From: Streptomyces sp. NBC_00377
GTDB taxonomy: Bacteria > Actinomycetota > Actinomycetes > Streptomycetales > Streptomycetaceae
DNA length: 64,000 nt
Direction: 5' to 3'
Assembly (NCBI RefSeq): GCF_036075115.1
Contig: NZ_CP107958.1
Coordinates: 2,790,001-2,854,000 of the forward strand
Shown one piece after another: positions 25,194-34,228 of the stretch (positions within the stretch are counted from its first letter, which is position 1; every line of letters starts with the position of its first letter). The translations under genes were made by a program, and so were the position numbers. The notes under the pieces are model-generated. The model worked only from the letters and a program-made list of their open reading frames with translations. It ran no database searches and had not been told where the DNA came from.

Positions 25194-26036
25194 TCACCGG
25201 CCGAAGCTCGCCAGTTTCGCGCGCAGCTGGAGGACGGACTTGGTGTGGATCTGGCTGACCCTGCTCTCGGTCACACCCAGCACGTTCCCGATCTCGGCGA
25301 GCGTCAGCCCCTCGTAGTAGTAGAGCGTGACGACCGTCTTCTCCCGGTCGGGCAGCGTGTTGATCGCCCGTGCGAGGAACCGTCTGAGCTCGCGGTCCTC
25401 GGCCACCTCCACGGGGTTGTCGGCGGCGGTGTCCTCCAGGGTGTCCATGAAGCTGAGGCCGTCCCCGTCCTCACCGCCGACATGCAGCAGCTCCTCCAGC
25501 GCCACCACGTTGGCCAGCGACAGCTGACTGAACACGGCGTGCAGGTCATCCACCGCGATGCCCAGCTCGGCGGCCACCTCGCACTCCGACGGGGTCCGCC
25601 GCAGCCGAGCCTCCAGCGTGGCGTAGGCACGCTCGACGTTGCGGGCCTTCTGCCGCACCGAGCGCGGGATCCAGTCGAGTGCCCGGAGCTCGTCGATCAT
25701 CGCGCCGCGGATCCGGGTGATCGCGTACGTCTCGAACTTGATCTCCCGGTCGACGTCGAACTTCTCGATCGCGTCGATCAGCCCGAAGACTCCTGAGGAC
25801 ACGAAGTCGGCCTGTTCCACATTGGGCGGCAGGCCGACGCTCACCCTGCCCGCCACGTACTTCACCAGCGGCGAGTAGTGCAGGATCAGCTGCTCACGCA
25901 GCCGTTCGTCCCCCGTCGCCTTGTACGACCGCCACAGCTCGTCGAGCGTCGAGGGAGCGGGCGGCCGCACGCTGCCACCGTCGCGGGCGGCTGGGGGGAT
26001 CGCCGCCCGGTCGGAGCCGGAGGTGTGCTGCTGCAT
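25194..26036 (-). CDS. whiG: Sporulation sigma factor WhiG (FliA-type)
   Basis: This 280-residue group 3 sigma factor switches Streptomyces aerial hyphae towards spore formation. All regions are present: region 2 ([68 protein letters not shown] split over regions 2.2-3), region 3 ([21 protein letters not shown]) and region 4 ([20 protein letters not shown], then [20 protein letters not shown]). The protein is near-identical in layout to known WhiG. ATG at 26036. Its 264-base upstream gap separates it from dprA and should hold its promoter. In the family, activity is blocked by the anti-sigma factor RsiG, which is not encoded here. Confidence 0.96.
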   Translation of the reverse strand: MQQHTSGSDRAAIPPAARDGGSVRPPAPSTLDELWRSYKATGDERLREQLILHYSPLVKYVAGRVSVGLPPNVEQADFVSSGVFGLIDAIEKFDVDREIKFETYAITRIRGAMIDELRALDWIPRSVRQKARNVERAYATLEARLRRTPSECEVAAELGIAVDDLHAVFSQLSLANVVALEELLHVGGEDGDGLSFMDTLEDTAADNPVEVAEDRELRRFLARAINTLPDREKTVVTLYYYEGLTLAEIGNVLGVTESRVSQIHTKSVLQLRAKLASFGR

Positions 26037-26253
26037 TCGTCGCCTTGTGCCGTTCTGCCGTGAAGTGCGTGTGGTCGGTACCGCGTGGTGCAGAGGTGCC
26101 GGTCTGTGCCGTAATCCTCGTGAGCGTAGCGTGACTGGAGCGTCGCGGTGCGCGAAGGGCGTGGCCGGGCGGGTACGCAGATACGTTCCGCTCGGACCCC
26201 TCCGGAGTCGCCACGGTCATCGCCTTCGACCCGGGGGCGGGTCAACTACCGGA

Positions 26254-26274
26254 AACGCCAAGGCTTTCGGCGTT
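26254..26274 (-). terminator. Imperfect hairpin in the dprA-whiG gap
   Basis: AACGCC (26254-26259) pairs with GGCGTT (26269-26274) around a nine-base loop, with partial pairing beyond. It lies about 25 bases after the dprA stop on the minus strand and may end the yraN-comM-dprA transcript. Confidence 0.4.
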
Positions 26275-26299
26275 CCCCCGGACGGCCGAACACCCCGGG

Positions 26300-27457
26300 T
26301 CAACACGGACGGCGACCTCCTCGAACGGAGACCATCGCCTGGCGTGTCAACTTCCAGCCGTCGCCGTGTCGTTCGACGTAGCCGAGTGCTCTGAGTTCGT
26401 ACAGCCTCGCGATCGCGTCGTCCGGTGTGGTGCGGGCCTCGCGGGCGACCTCGTCGACCGCGGCGGGCCTGCGGGCGGGCAGTGCGGCCAGGACGCGCCG
26501 GGCGGCCGGCTCCAGCAGGTCGCGCGGCAGCGCCGGGCCGCGCCGGTCGGGGGCCAGCTCTCCCATGTCACCGACCAGTTCGACGACCTCCGCGGCGTCG
26601 GTGACCAGCACCGCTTCGCCCCGCAGGAGTTCGTGCACGCCGGCGGAGAGGCCGCTCGTGGCCGGCCCCGGCACCCCCATCGTGTGCCGGCCCAACCGCT
26701 GCGCCGCCCGCGCGGTGACCAGCGAGCCGCTGCGGTACGCCGCCTCGACGACGACCGTGCCCCGGGTGAGCGCGGCGATCAGCCGGTTGCGCAGGATGAA
26801 CCTGCTCGGTGTCGGATGGTCCCCGGGCGGCAACTCGCCGATCACCAGACCCTGTTCGGCGATCCTGCCGATCAACGCCGTGTGACCGCTCGGATAGGGC
26901 CGGTCGACCCCGCAGGCGAGGACGGCGACGGTGGCGCCGCCCGCGCCGAGGGCGCCCCGGTGCGCGGCGCCGTCCACTCCGTAGGCGCCGCCCGACACCA
27001 CCACCCAGCCCTGTTCGGCGAGGCCGGCGGAGAGGGTGGCCGCCATGTGGGCGCCGTACTCGGTGCAGGCGCGGGCGCCGACGACGGCGACCGACCGCAG
27101 GGCCCACATCCGCAGACTCGGCCGCCCCCGCACCCAGAGCCCGAGCGGCCGTGCGTCACCGAGTTCGTCCAGGGTCCCCGGCCACTCGGCGTCACCCGGG
27201 CACACGAACCGCACCCCTGCCTCGCGCGCGACGGCCAGATCCCGTTCCGGCTCGGCCTGCTCGGCGCGCGCCCGCAGCCCGGCCCAGCGCCGCGCGGTCA
27301 CGCCGGGCAGCGGCTCCCCCTCGTCCCGCAGGCGCCGCACGACCTCGCGTACCCCGCGCTCCCGCACCCACTGGCCGCTCACCTCGTCGCCGGGCTCGAC
27401 GACCCGCCCGAGGAAGACGCGGGCCAGCCGGTCGTCGGCGGGCTCACCGGCGCTCAT
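26300..27457 (-). CDS. dprA: DNA-processing protein DprA
   Basis: The 385-residue protein has a Rossmann-like DprA core that binds single-stranded DNA and loads RecA. Motifs are VAVVGARACTEYGAH, VVSGGAYGVDGAAHRGAL, SRFILRNRLIAALTRGTVVVEA and GSLVTARAAQRLGR. The C-terminal winged helix (about 320-375, AVDEVAREARTTPDDAIARL) is the usual DprA tail. ATG at 27457 overlaps the comM stop as ATGA. The comM-dprA pair is widely conserved even in bacteria without known competence, where recombination and repair roles are assumed. Confidence 0.93.
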   Translation of the reverse strand: MSAGEPADDRLARVFLGRVVEPGDEVSGQWVRERGVREVVRRLRDEGEPLPGVTARRWAGLRARAEQAEPERDLAVAREAGVRFVCPGDAEWPGTLDELGDARPLGLWVRGRPSLRMWALRSVAVVGARACTEYGAHMAATLSAGLAEQGWVVVSGGAYGVDGAAHRGALGAGGATVAVLACGVDRPYPSGHTALIGRIAEQGLVIGELPPGDHPTPSRFILRNRLIAALTRGTVVVEAAYRSGSLVTARAAQRLGRHTMGVPGPATSGLSAGVHELLRGEAVLVTDAAEVVELVGDMGELAPDRRGPALPRDLLEPAARRVLAALPARRPAAVDEVAREARTTPDDAIARLYELRALGYVERHGDGWKLTRQAMVSVRGGRRPC

Positions 27458-29079
27458 GTCAGGGCCTCCAGGGCCATCGGCACCCCGCGCGGCACCCCGG
27501 TGCGCAGTTGCAGTGCCAGGTTCACGTCCATCGGGCCGGGGCGGTCGCGGCCGACGAGGTCGGCGACCGTCCAGGCGACCCGCAGGACCCGATCGAGTCC
27601 CCGGGCGGTCAGCACCCCGCGTTCCAGGCTTCTTTCCGCCTCGTCCATGGCCCCGACCGCCGCGTGCCAGCGGTTGCGCAGCTCGCGCCCCGGCACTTCG
27701 CTGTTGGTCCGCCACGGAGTACCGGCCAGCCGGGCCGCCGCACGTTCCCGAGCGGCCCCGACCCGGTCGGCGACGGTCGCCGTGGACTCCCCGCCGGGGC
27801 CGCGGTGGGCGAACTGGGCCCGGCTGACCGGGTCGACCTCGACGCGCAGGTCGACGCGGTCGAGCAGCGGACCGGACAGCCGTGCCTGGTAGCGGCGGAT
27901 CGCGGAGGGCGGACACTCGCACAGGGTGTCCCGCTGCGAGAACCGGCCGCACGGACACGGGTTGGCCGCGAGCACCATCAGGAACCGTGCCGGGAACCGC
28001 ACGACGCCCGCACTACGGGCGATCACCACTTGGCCCGACTCCAGCGGCTGCCGCAGGGCGTCGAGTGCGTGGCTGCCGAACTCGGGGGTCTCGTCGAGGA
28101 AGAGCACTCCCCGGTGAGCCAGCGAGACCGCGCCCGGGCGGGCGAAGCCGGCTCCGCCCCCGACCAGCGACTGCATCGTGGCCGAGTGGTGCGGGGCGCA
28201 GTACGGCGGCACGTCGATGAGGGGTTTGCCCGGCGGCAGCAACCCGGCCACCGAATGCACCGCGGTGACCTCCAGCGACTCCTGCCTGTTCAGCCGGGGC
28301 AGCACGGCCGGCAGGCGCTCCGCGAGCATGGTCTTGCCCGTCCCCGGCGGTCCCTCCAGGAAGAGGTGGTGTCCGCCCGCCGCGGCCACCTCCACCGCGG
28401 TCCGCGCCGAGCTCTGCCCGATGACGTCGGCGAGGTCGTGATCGTGGTCCTGCTGGGCGGCGCCCAGGCCGCGCATCCCGGTGGCCGCTCCCGTGCCGGG
28501 CATCCGGAGGCCGGCCAGGAGCGGATCCGGGCGGCCCGCATCGTCCGGGTCCTCCTCGGGCACGGGCTCGTCCGCGAGGACGGCGATCAGCTGCCGCAGG
28601 CTGCGCACCCCGAGCACGGACACGCCGGGGACCAGTGCCGCTTCGGCGGCTGCGCACTCCGGCACGACCACCTGTTCGTATCCGGCGTCGGCCGCGGCCA
28701 GCACCGCGGGCAGGATGCCCCGGACCGGGCGCACCCGTCCGTCCAGGCCCAGCTCCCCGATCATGACGATGTCGGCGAGCACCCGCGGGTCGATCCGTTC
28801 GGCCGCGCCGAGCACGGCGCTGGCGATGGCCAGATCGAAGCCGCTGCCTCCTTTGGGCACGGAGGCCGGACTGAGTCCGACGGTGAGCTTCTTCTGCGGC
28901 CATTCGCCGCCCGAGTTCACCACCGCCGCCCGCACCCGGTCCCGGCTCTCGGTCAGGCTCTTGTCCGGCAGCCCCACCAGCGTGAACGCGGCCACTCCCG
29001 GTTCCAGGTCGGCCTGGACCTCGACGACGACCCCTTCGACGCCCACCAGCGCCACCGAGCACGTACGCGCGAACCCCAT
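27454..29079 (-). CDS. comM: Mg-chelatase-like AAA+ ATPase of the YifB/ComM family
   Basis: The 541-residue protein has an N-terminal ribosomal-S5-like domain (about 20-130), an AAA+ core with Walker A EGPPGTGKT and Walker B GVLFLDETPEF, a Cys-rich insert (NPCPCGRFSQRDTLCECPP) and a C-terminal helical domain. ComM is a hexameric helicase promoting branch migration during natural transformation in Gram-negatives; the role in Streptomyces is not established. ATG at 29079 lies one base after the yraN stop (TGAGATG) and has GGGGGGTGG upstream. Confidence 0.92.
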   Translation of the reverse strand: MGFARTCSVALVGVEGVVVEVQADLEPGVAAFTLVGLPDKSLTESRDRVRAAVVNSGGEWPQKKLTVGLSPASVPKGGSGFDLAIASAVLGAAERIDPRVLADIVMIGELGLDGRVRPVRGILPAVLAAADAGYEQVVVPECAAAEAALVPGVSVLGVRSLRQLIAVLADEPVPEEDPDDAGRPDPLLAGLRMPGTGAATGMRGLGAAQQDHDHDLADVIGQSSARTAVEVAAAGGHHLFLEGPPGTGKTMLAERLPAVLPRLNRQESLEVTAVHSVAGLLPPGKPLIDVPPYCAPHHSATMQSLVGGGAGFARPGAVSLAHRGVLFLDETPEFGSHALDALRQPLESGQVVIARSAGVVRFPARFLMVLAANPCPCGRFSQRDTLCECPPSAIRRYQARLSGPLLDRVDLRVEVDPVSRAQFAHRGPGGESTATVADRVGAARERAAARLAGTPWRTNSEVPGRELRNRWHAAVGAMDEAERSLERGVLTARGLDRVLRVAWTVADLVGRDRPGPMDVNLALQLRTGVPRGVPMALEALT

Positions 29080-29080
29080 C

Positions 29081-29467
29081 TCAGGCCACCCCCCGCACAT
29101 GCTCGACGACGGCAGCCCCGCGGCGGGGCAGGACGACGCCGATCAGGTCGATGCGGACGCCGCCCGGCGGGGCTCCTCCGTGTGCCTGGATCCATCGTTC
29201 GGCGAGGTCGCGCAACCGCGCGGCCTTCTTCGGGGTCACCGCCGCCATCGGGTGCTGGAATCCCCCGCCGCTGCGGGTCTTCACCTCGCAGACGACCAGG
29301 ACGTCGCCGTCCGTCGCGACGATGTCGATCTCACCGGTCCTGCCGCAGCGCCAGTTGCGCTCCAGGACCGTCATCCCGGCCTCGGTCAGCCGCCGCGCGG
29401 CCAGTTCCTCGCCGTACCTGCCGCGTGCGCCTCGGGCCAGATCCGTGTTCGTGCTCATGTGGCTCAT
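29081..29467 (-). CDS. YraN/UPF0102 family endonuclease-like protein
   Basis: The 128-residue protein shows the restriction-endonuclease-like core: [43 protein letters not shown] with the acidic/Lys residues of a PD-(D/E)xK site, and RIDLIGVVL. Biochemical function is not settled. ATG at 29467 has GGAGG about ten bases upstream; a second ATG at 29458 is also in frame. It heads the yraN-comM-dprA string with only one base to comM. Confidence 0.88.
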   Translation of the reverse strand: MSHMSTNTDLARGARGRYGEELAARRLTEAGMTVLERNWRCGRTGEIDIVATDGDVLVVCEVKTRSGGGFQHPMAAVTPKKAARLRDLAERWIQAHGGAPPGGVRIDLIGVVLPRRGAAVVEHVRGVA

Positions 29468-29579
29468 GTGGGGACCACCTCCGGCACCCACGTTCACGCA
29501 TCCGCCGCCGACGAAAGGATCTTGGTGGAGAACCCGGCGGCTGTGGAAAACCCCGTCACCCGCACGGGTACCGCACGGC

Positions 29580-29599
29580 GGGCCCCGGCTTCGGGGCCC
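29580..29599 (-). terminator. Tight GC hairpin after the DUF2469 gene
   Basis: GGGCCCCG (29580-29587) and CGGGGCCC (29592-29599) form a perfect eight-base stem with a four-base loop, about 100 bases after the DUF2469 stop. It probably ends the sip-to-DUF2469 transcript before yraN. Confidence 0.65.
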
Positions 29600-29643
29600 C
29601 GGCTTCCGGGCCCGTCAGCCGCCGAGGCCGTCGACTTCCCGGC

Positions 29644-29708
29644 AGGTCAGCCCCCGGGAGAGGTCGGCTCCCGGCGAGGTCGGCTCACGTGGAGGTCAGC
29701 TCCCGGGG
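29644..29708. repeat. 16-bp tandem repeat, four copies, running into a coding end
   Basis: Units begin at 29644 (17 bases), 29661, 29677 and 29693, each starting AGGTC(A/G)GC. The last copy overlaps the final four codons and the stop of the DUF2469 gene. Confidence 0.8.
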
Positions 29709-30004
29709 AGCTCCAGATCGCTCTTGTTCAACTCCTCGATGTTCACGTCCTTGAACGTGAGCACCCGGACCTGCTTCACGAACCGGGCCGGCCTGTACAT
29801 GTCCCACACCCAGGCGTCCGCCATCGACACCTCGAAGAACACCTCGCCCTGGACCGAGTGCACCTGCATCTCGTAGTCGTTGGTGAGGTAGAAACGCCGC
29901 TCGGTCTCGATCACGTATTTGAACAGACCGACGACATCGCGGTACTCCCGGTAGAGCTTCAGCTCCATCTCGGTCTCGTACTTCTCGAGGTCCTCGGCGC
30001 TCAT
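29696..30004 (-). CDS. DUF2469 family protein
   Basis: This 102-residue conserved actinobacterial protein of unknown function begins MSAEDLEKYETEMELKLYREYRD and contains VIETERRFYLTNDYE and DAWVWDMYRPARFVKQVRVLTFKDVN. It is acidic, with many Tyr and Phe, and has no signal or membrane segment. ATG at 30004. In actinobacteria it is regularly found between the rplS/lepB region and yraN, as here. The last codons are formed by a tandem-repeat copy, so the extreme C-terminus may vary between strains. Confidence 0.9.
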   Translation of the reverse strand: MSAEDLEKYETEMELKLYREYRDVVGLFKYVIETERRFYLTNDYEMQVHSVQGEVFFEVSMADAWVWDMYRPARFVKQVRVLTFKDVNIEELNKSDLELPGS

Positions 30005-30060
30005 GGCATGTTCCCCTTCAGCCGTGCGATCCCCCCATTGTGCGCCAGTCCCGGGTACCT

Positions 30061-30597
30061 CTAGACGATTTCCGTGTCGAGGGTTACGGGTCCGGCGGGA
30101 GGACCGTCGTCGAGCAGCCTGCGCAGCAGCCCGGCGAGTCTGGTCGGATACACCGTCTCATGGGTCCGGGTCAGTTCCTGACACGTCCACCAACGCGCTC
30201 CGGCGACACTGCGTCGCTCCAGCTCGGTCAGGGCCGCGGGCCGGGTCTGCGTCACCGTCGTACGCGCCAGGTGGTACCACTCGTCCTGGTCCCAGCGGCG
30301 GCCGGCGAACGGGAAGGAACACCTCCGGCGCCACAGCACCGGGCCGAGCTCGACCTCGGTGATGCCGGTCTCCTCGACGAGTTCCCGCAGAGCGGCCTCC
30401 TCAAGGGTCTCGTCGCCCTCCACACCGCCACCGGGAGTGAACCACCAGTCGTGGGCCGGATCGTCCGGTTCGTGGCCGTGCAGCAGCAGGATGCGGTCCC
30501 GCGGGTCCAGGAGGACGACCCGGGCGGCCTTGCGCAACCCGCCTGCGCAGGAGTCGGCACCCTCGGCCGTCGGTCCGCCGGCGATGTCAGCGGACAA
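30061..30597 (-). CDS. Nudix hydrolase
   Basis: The 178-residue enzyme has a full Nudix box: GGGVEGDETLEEAALRELVE plus ETGI (G-x5-E-x7-R-E-U-x-E-E-x-G-U), which binds metal and cleaves nucleoside-diphosphate-linked compounds. The fold starts at AARVVLLDPRDRILLLHG. A TTG at 30597 is the best start: GGAGG lies six bases upstream and the reading frame then overlaps the end of sipZ by 11 bases. The sipZ-Nudix-DUF2469 arrangement resembles the S. lividans sipZ operon. Substrate unknown. Confidence 0.88.
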   Translation of the reverse strand: MSADIAGGPTAEGADSCAGGLRKAARVVLLDPRDRILLLHGHEPDDPAHDWWFTPGGGVEGDETLEEAALRELVEETGITEVELGPVLWRRRCSFPFAGRRWDQDEWYHLARTTVTQTRPAALTELERRSVAGARWWTCQELTRTHETVYPTRLAGLLRRLLDDGPPAGPVTLDTEIV

Positions 30598-31369
30598 CGG
30601 CCGCCTCCGGCCCGGTGCGGGTGCGGCGGCCGGACGTCCGCTTGGCGATCGGGCCGTACGCGCCGCCGCCGAGGACCAGCACACCACCGGCGACGATCAT
30701 CCAGCCGATCGTGCCCAGCGGCCCCGGCTCGGAGAGGGCGCCGAGGTCCTCGAAGCCCGTAGGCCGCTTCAGCATGCCGTTCATGGGCCAGACCACGGCG
30801 TCGACGCGGGCCTTGACGGCGCTGCGCGCGACCGTGCCCTGGGCGGCGTCCGTGAGGTGGGCGGTGGAGTCCAGGGAGCCCTCCCGCTCGTCGCCGAGCA
30901 GGAACAGCCGGCCTTCCGGAACCTTCACGGTCGGGATGTTCTTGTTCTCGGCCAGGCTGCCCGCGGGCAGATACGGTTCTTCGATCTGCTTGCCGTTGAC
31001 GGTCAGCTTGCCGTCGGTGCAACAGGAGACCGTGTCACCGCCGATCGCCACCACCCGCTTGACCACGGGCGCGTTGCTCGCCCAGGTCTTGTCGGTGAAG
31101 ACGACGACGTCTCCCCTGCGCACCTCGTCACCGTCGATCCGCTCGGCCAGCACGCGCTCGCCCGCGGTGATCGTCGGGCTCATGGAGCTGGTGGGCACGG
31201 TGTACGGCCGGTAGAGCAGGGCTCCCCATCCGAATCCGCCGAGGAACAGCGCGAGGCCCAGTGCGACGGCCAGTCCGGACAGACGCTGTCCGGTCCGGCT
31301 GCCCACCGGGCCACTGCTGGTGCCACCGCCACTGTGCGGGGCCGTACGCGTAGTGCTCTCGCCACCCAT
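30587..31369 (-). CDS. sipZ: Type I signal peptidase SipZ
   Basis: The 260-residue membrane serine protease removes signal peptides on the outer face of the membrane. An N-terminal membrane helix (about 32-52) precedes the catalytic Ser in TVPTSSMSPT. The Lys base is in VVKRVVAIGGD, and box E is LGDEREGSLDST rather than the usual GDNR. A second hydrophobic segment (about 222-240, IGWMIVAGGVLVLGGGAY) anchors the C-terminus, as described for some Streptomyces Sip proteins. ATG at 31369 excludes an upstream in-frame ATG without a ribosome site. It is fourth in the cluster and, by gene order, the counterpart of S. lividans sipZ. Confidence 0.9.
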   Translation of the reverse strand: MGGESTTRTAPHSGGGTSSGPVGSRTGQRLSGLAVALGLALFLGGFGWGALLYRPYTVPTSSMSPTITAGERVLAERIDGDEVRRGDVVVFTDKTWASNAPVVKRVVAIGGDTVSCCTDGKLTVNGKQIEEPYLPAGSLAENKNIPTVKVPEGRLFLLGDEREGSLDSTAHLTDAAQGTVARSAVKARVDAVVWPMNGMLKRPTGFEDLGALSEPGPLGTIGWMIVAGGVLVLGGGAYGPIAKRTSGRRTRTGPEAAVVR

Positions 31370-31490
31370 GGATCCGCACCCTACCCGGCGGTACCGAACC
31401 CGGTCAGCCCTTCTTCCCGGGTCTTCCCCAGCCTTGGTCACAAGCTTGGGAAAGGGTTTGCCGAGCGGAACCGGCGCGGAAGCCGCAAGG

Positions 31491-32474
31491 TCAGCGGGAA
31501 GCGGAGTCCTCCGTGCGCCGACGACGCCACAGGACCACCGGCACGACCCCGGCGAGGGCGAGGCCCTGCGGGGCGACCGTGAGGGCCGCGGACGCGGCGG
31601 ACTGGGTGCTCAGGCCGTCCTGGTCGAAGGTGTCGGGCACCGGCAGCGTGCCCCAGCGGGTGATCGGCCAGGCCTTGACGACGGCACGGCCGACGACCTG
31701 GTCGACGGGCACCATTCCGTGGTTGCGGTCCGACTGGTTGTAGCGCGAGTCACGCGAGTTCTGACGGTGGTCGCCCATGACCCAGATGAAGCCCTTGGGG
31801 ACCTTCACGGTGAACTGGCCGCCCTGGTCGTCCTGGCTGCACGGGGTGTTGCCGGCGTACACGTACGCCGACTCGTTCAGCGCCTTGCCGTTGACCGTGA
31901 GCGGACCCGTGCCCTTGCAGGAGACGGTGTCGCCGCCGACGCCGATGACCCGCTTGATCAGGTCCTTCTCCTCGGCGGACGGCATCAGGCCGATCCAGCT
32001 GAGGACGGTCTGGAAGGCGTTCGGATCGACGGTGGCCTCGCCCGCCAGCCAGTTGTCGGGGTCGTGGAAGACAACGACCTCACCGCGCTCCGGCTCGGAA
32101 CCGAACCACGGGGTCAGCTTGTCGACGAGGACCCGGTCGCCCTCCTTGAGGGTGTTCTCCATCGAGGCCGACGGAATGGAGAACGCCTGTACCAGGAACG
32201 TCTTGATCAGCAGCGCGAGGACGAGCGCGATACCGATCAGGATCGGAAGCTCCTTCCAGAAGGAGCGCGGCTTCTTCGGCTTCGGGGCCGGGCCACCCGA
32301 CCCCTCGCCACCGGTCCGGGGCGGCTCGTCCGCCGGCGGGCCGTCACCGCCCGCCGCGGGGTCACTCCCGGAGGTCACGGTGCTGCCGGAAGCCGGGTCG
32401 GCTGCTTCCACGGGATGACCGCGGTGCTCCTCGCCGTCGTGCCCGGACCGTGCGCCAACCGCCACATCCCCCAC
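31491..32474 (-). CDS. sipY: Type I signal peptidase SipY
   Basis: The 327-residue signal peptidase has an acidic, Gly/Pro-rich cytoplasmic N-terminus of about 70 residues. A membrane helix (ELPILIGIALVLALLIKTFLV) follows, then catalytic Ser in FSIPSASMENT, Lys in DLIKRVIGVGGD, box D/E MGDHRQNSRDSR, and a C-terminal membrane segment (about 298-315). The GTG start at 32474 has AGGAG five bases upstream, within the 3' part of sipX. In S. lividans SipY is the main signal peptidase; here the assignment is by order in the cluster. Confidence 0.9.
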   Translation of the reverse strand: MGDVAVGARSGHDGEEHRGHPVEAADPASGSTVTSGSDPAAGGDGPPADEPPRTGGEGSGGPAPKPKKPRSFWKELPILIGIALVLALLIKTFLVQAFSIPSASMENTLKEGDRVLVDKLTPWFGSEPERGEVVVFHDPDNWLAGEATVDPNAFQTVLSWIGLMPSAEEKDLIKRVIGVGGDTVSCKGTGPLTVNGKALNESAYVYAGNTPCSQDDQGGQFTVKVPKGFIWVMGDHRQNSRDSRYNQSDRNHGMVPVDQVVGRAVVKAWPITRWGTLPVPDTFDQDGLSTQSAASAALTVAPQGLALAGVVPVVLWRRRRTEDSASR

Positions 32475-33459
32475 GCCAACTCCTCACTCTGTGCCGCTGC
32501 CTGCCCCACGTACGACGCAGGCCCACCACTCCCATAACGAGCGGGAGTTCCGCAGGGCTCGGGAGTTGTCGAATCGATCCGTTCGGATCGCCGGAGGCAA
32601 CACTATGCGACGGCTGGGCGGACGCGGTCGCCGTGACCGCCGAGCCGGTGACGGAAGCGAAAGTTTGCGGTTCCTTGAGACGGACCCAGTGCCCCAGCGG
32701 CCACGCGATCACCATGGCCCGCCCCACCACCTCGTCTTCCGAGACGGTGCCCCCGTAGTCGGTGTTCTGGTGGAAGCGGGAGTCGGCGGAGTTGGCCCGG
32801 TGGTCACCCATCACCCACAGCCGCCCCTGCGGGACGGTGATGTCGAACGCCGTGGCCGAGGGCTCATTGCCCGGGTACAGATAGGCGCCCTCCTCGAGGG
32901 GGACCCCGTTGACGGTCACCCTGCCCTGGGCGTCACAGCACACCACCCGGTCGCCGCCCACCCCGACGACCCGTTTGATGAGGTCCTTCTCGTTGTCGGA
33001 CGGCAGCAGACCGATGAAGGTGAGCCCTTCCTTGATCTGCTTGACGACGACGGGGTCGCTCTTCTTCGTGGTGGTCTGCTCGTCGTTGAGCCAGCCGCCG
33101 GGGTCCTTGAAGACGACGACGTCCCCGCGCTCGGGCTTGGAGCCGAACCACGGGGTGAACTTGTCGACCAGGACGCGGTCGCCGATCCGGATCGTCTGCT
33201 CCATGGAGCCGGACGGGATCACGAAGGCCTGGACGAGGAAGGTCTTGAGGACCAGGGCTATCAGGACGGCGACACCGACCAGCAGCGGTATCTCCCGGGC
33301 GGCCGAACGCCTGCGCTTGCGCTTGACCTTGCGCTGGAGCTTGCGACGCTCCGCGCGCGAGCGGCCCGCGCTCGCCCCGGCGGTGCGCCGGGCACCGGTG
33401 GGCAGAAGGTTGTCCGCGGCGCTGGTCGGGATGCCGCGCGGCCTGCCGCGGTTACCCAT
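32362..33459 (-). CDS. sipX: Type I signal peptidase SipX with long C-terminal tail
   Basis: The 365-residue signal peptidase has a basic N-terminus, a membrane helix (REIPLLVGVAVLIALVLKTF), catalytic Ser in FVIPSGSMEQ, Lys in DLIKRVVGVGGD and box E MGDHRANSADSR. A second hydrophobic stretch (ELPLVMGVVGL) is followed by a tail of about 60 residues with very many Arg. That tail is coded by the last 113 bases, which overlap the sipY start. ATG at 33459 overlaps the stop of sipW by eight bases. The tail may be genuine or the result of a lost stop; it does not touch the catalytic part. Confidence 0.88.
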   Translation of the reverse strand: MGNRGRPRGIPTSAADNLLPTGARRTAGASAGRSRAERRKLQRKVKRKRRRSAAREIPLLVGVAVLIALVLKTFLVQAFVIPSGSMEQTIRIGDRVLVDKFTPWFGSKPERGDVVVFKDPGGWLNDEQTTTKKSDPVVVKQIKEGLTFIGLLPSDNEKDLIKRVVGVGGDRVVCCDAQGRVTVNGVPLEEGAYLYPGNEPSATAFDITVPQGRLWVMGDHRANSADSRFHQNTDYGGTVSEDEVVGRAMVIAWPLGHWVRLKEPQTFASVTGSAVTATASAQPSHSVASGDPNGSIRQLPSPAELPLVMGVVGLRRTWGRQRHRVRSWRGGCGGWRTVRARRRGAPRSSRGSSRPGFRQHRDLRE

Positions 33460-34183
33460 GGGCGCGCTCCGCGCCGGGCACACGCGCGTAGGCGCTCGGA
33501 CGGGGCAGGCGGGTCAGGTGCGCGAGGGGCCACACGATCCAGTCGGCGCGGCCGATCACCCTGCCGACGGGGATCATGCCACCGCCCGGTGAGCCGAGGT
33601 GGTCCCGGGAGTCGCGGGAGTGGCTGCGGTGGTCTCCGAGGACGAACAGGGTGCCCTCCGGCACGTCCAGGTCGAAGTCCACCGTGGACGCGCTGTCGCC
33701 GGGATACAGGAACGTCGACTCATCGACCGACCGGCCGTTCACCTTGATCCTCCCCTCCTTGTCGCAGCAGACCACGTGATCTCCCCCTACACCCACGACG
33801 CGCTTGATGTAGTCGAAGTTCCCGAAGTACCCGGTGCCGTCGAACACGACGGCATCGCCGCGCCGCGGCTCGGCACCGAAACGGTACGCCAACTTATTTA
33901 CGAGAACCCGGTCGCCGATCCTCAATCCGTTTTCCATGGATCCGCTGGGAATCTGGAATGGTTGGACCACGAAAGCGTTGAGGACGAGCAAAAACAGCAG
34001 GCAGATCAGCAGGGTGAGACCGGTACGGCCACCTGGGAGCCACTGCGTGATCCGCGCCGCCAACGCGAAACGCGACCGTCCCTCCGGTCCCTCCGGGTCC
34101 GGGGTCTCCTGGGAGACGTCCACGGATACGGAAGGGCGGGAGGAGCGGTCGCGCTCCGTCGTCGGCTGAGCTTCGGTGTCCAT
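33452..34183 (-). CDS. sipW: Type I signal peptidase SipW
   Basis: The 243-residue signal peptidase has a hydrophilic N-terminus of about 52 residues and one membrane helix (TGLTLLICLLFLLVLNAFVV). Catalytic Ser is in FQIPSGSMENG, Lys in YIKRVVGVGGD, and box D/E is LGDHRSHSRDSRDH. Unlike the other three it has no C-terminal membrane segment, which matches SipW of S. lividans. ATG at 34183. It is the first of the sip genes and follows rplS after 45 bases. The four enzymes together process exported proteins with different preferences. Confidence 0.9.
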   Translation of the reverse strand: MDTEAQPTTERDRSSRPSVSVDVSQETPDPEGPEGRSRFALAARITQWLPGGRTGLTLLICLLFLLVLNAFVVQPFQIPSGSMENGLRIGDRVLVNKLAYRFGAEPRRGDAVVFDGTGYFGNFDYIKRVVGVGGDHVVCCDKEGRIKVNGRSVDESTFLYPGDSASTVDFDLDVPEGTLFVLGDHRSHSRDSRDHLGSPGGGMIPVGRVIGRADWIVWPLAHLTRLPRPSAYARVPGAERAHG

Positions 34184-34228
34184 CGGGGCCAGATGCTATC
34201 CGGCCCCTCCATGAACTCCGCAGAGTGC

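Noticed and set aside
32362..33459. Possible frameshift or sequencing error in sipX
   Set aside because: The catalytic part is intact and the reading frame has normal codon use up to the second membrane segment. An error cannot be shown from one sequence, so the gene is kept as intact and the overlap is reported as a finding.
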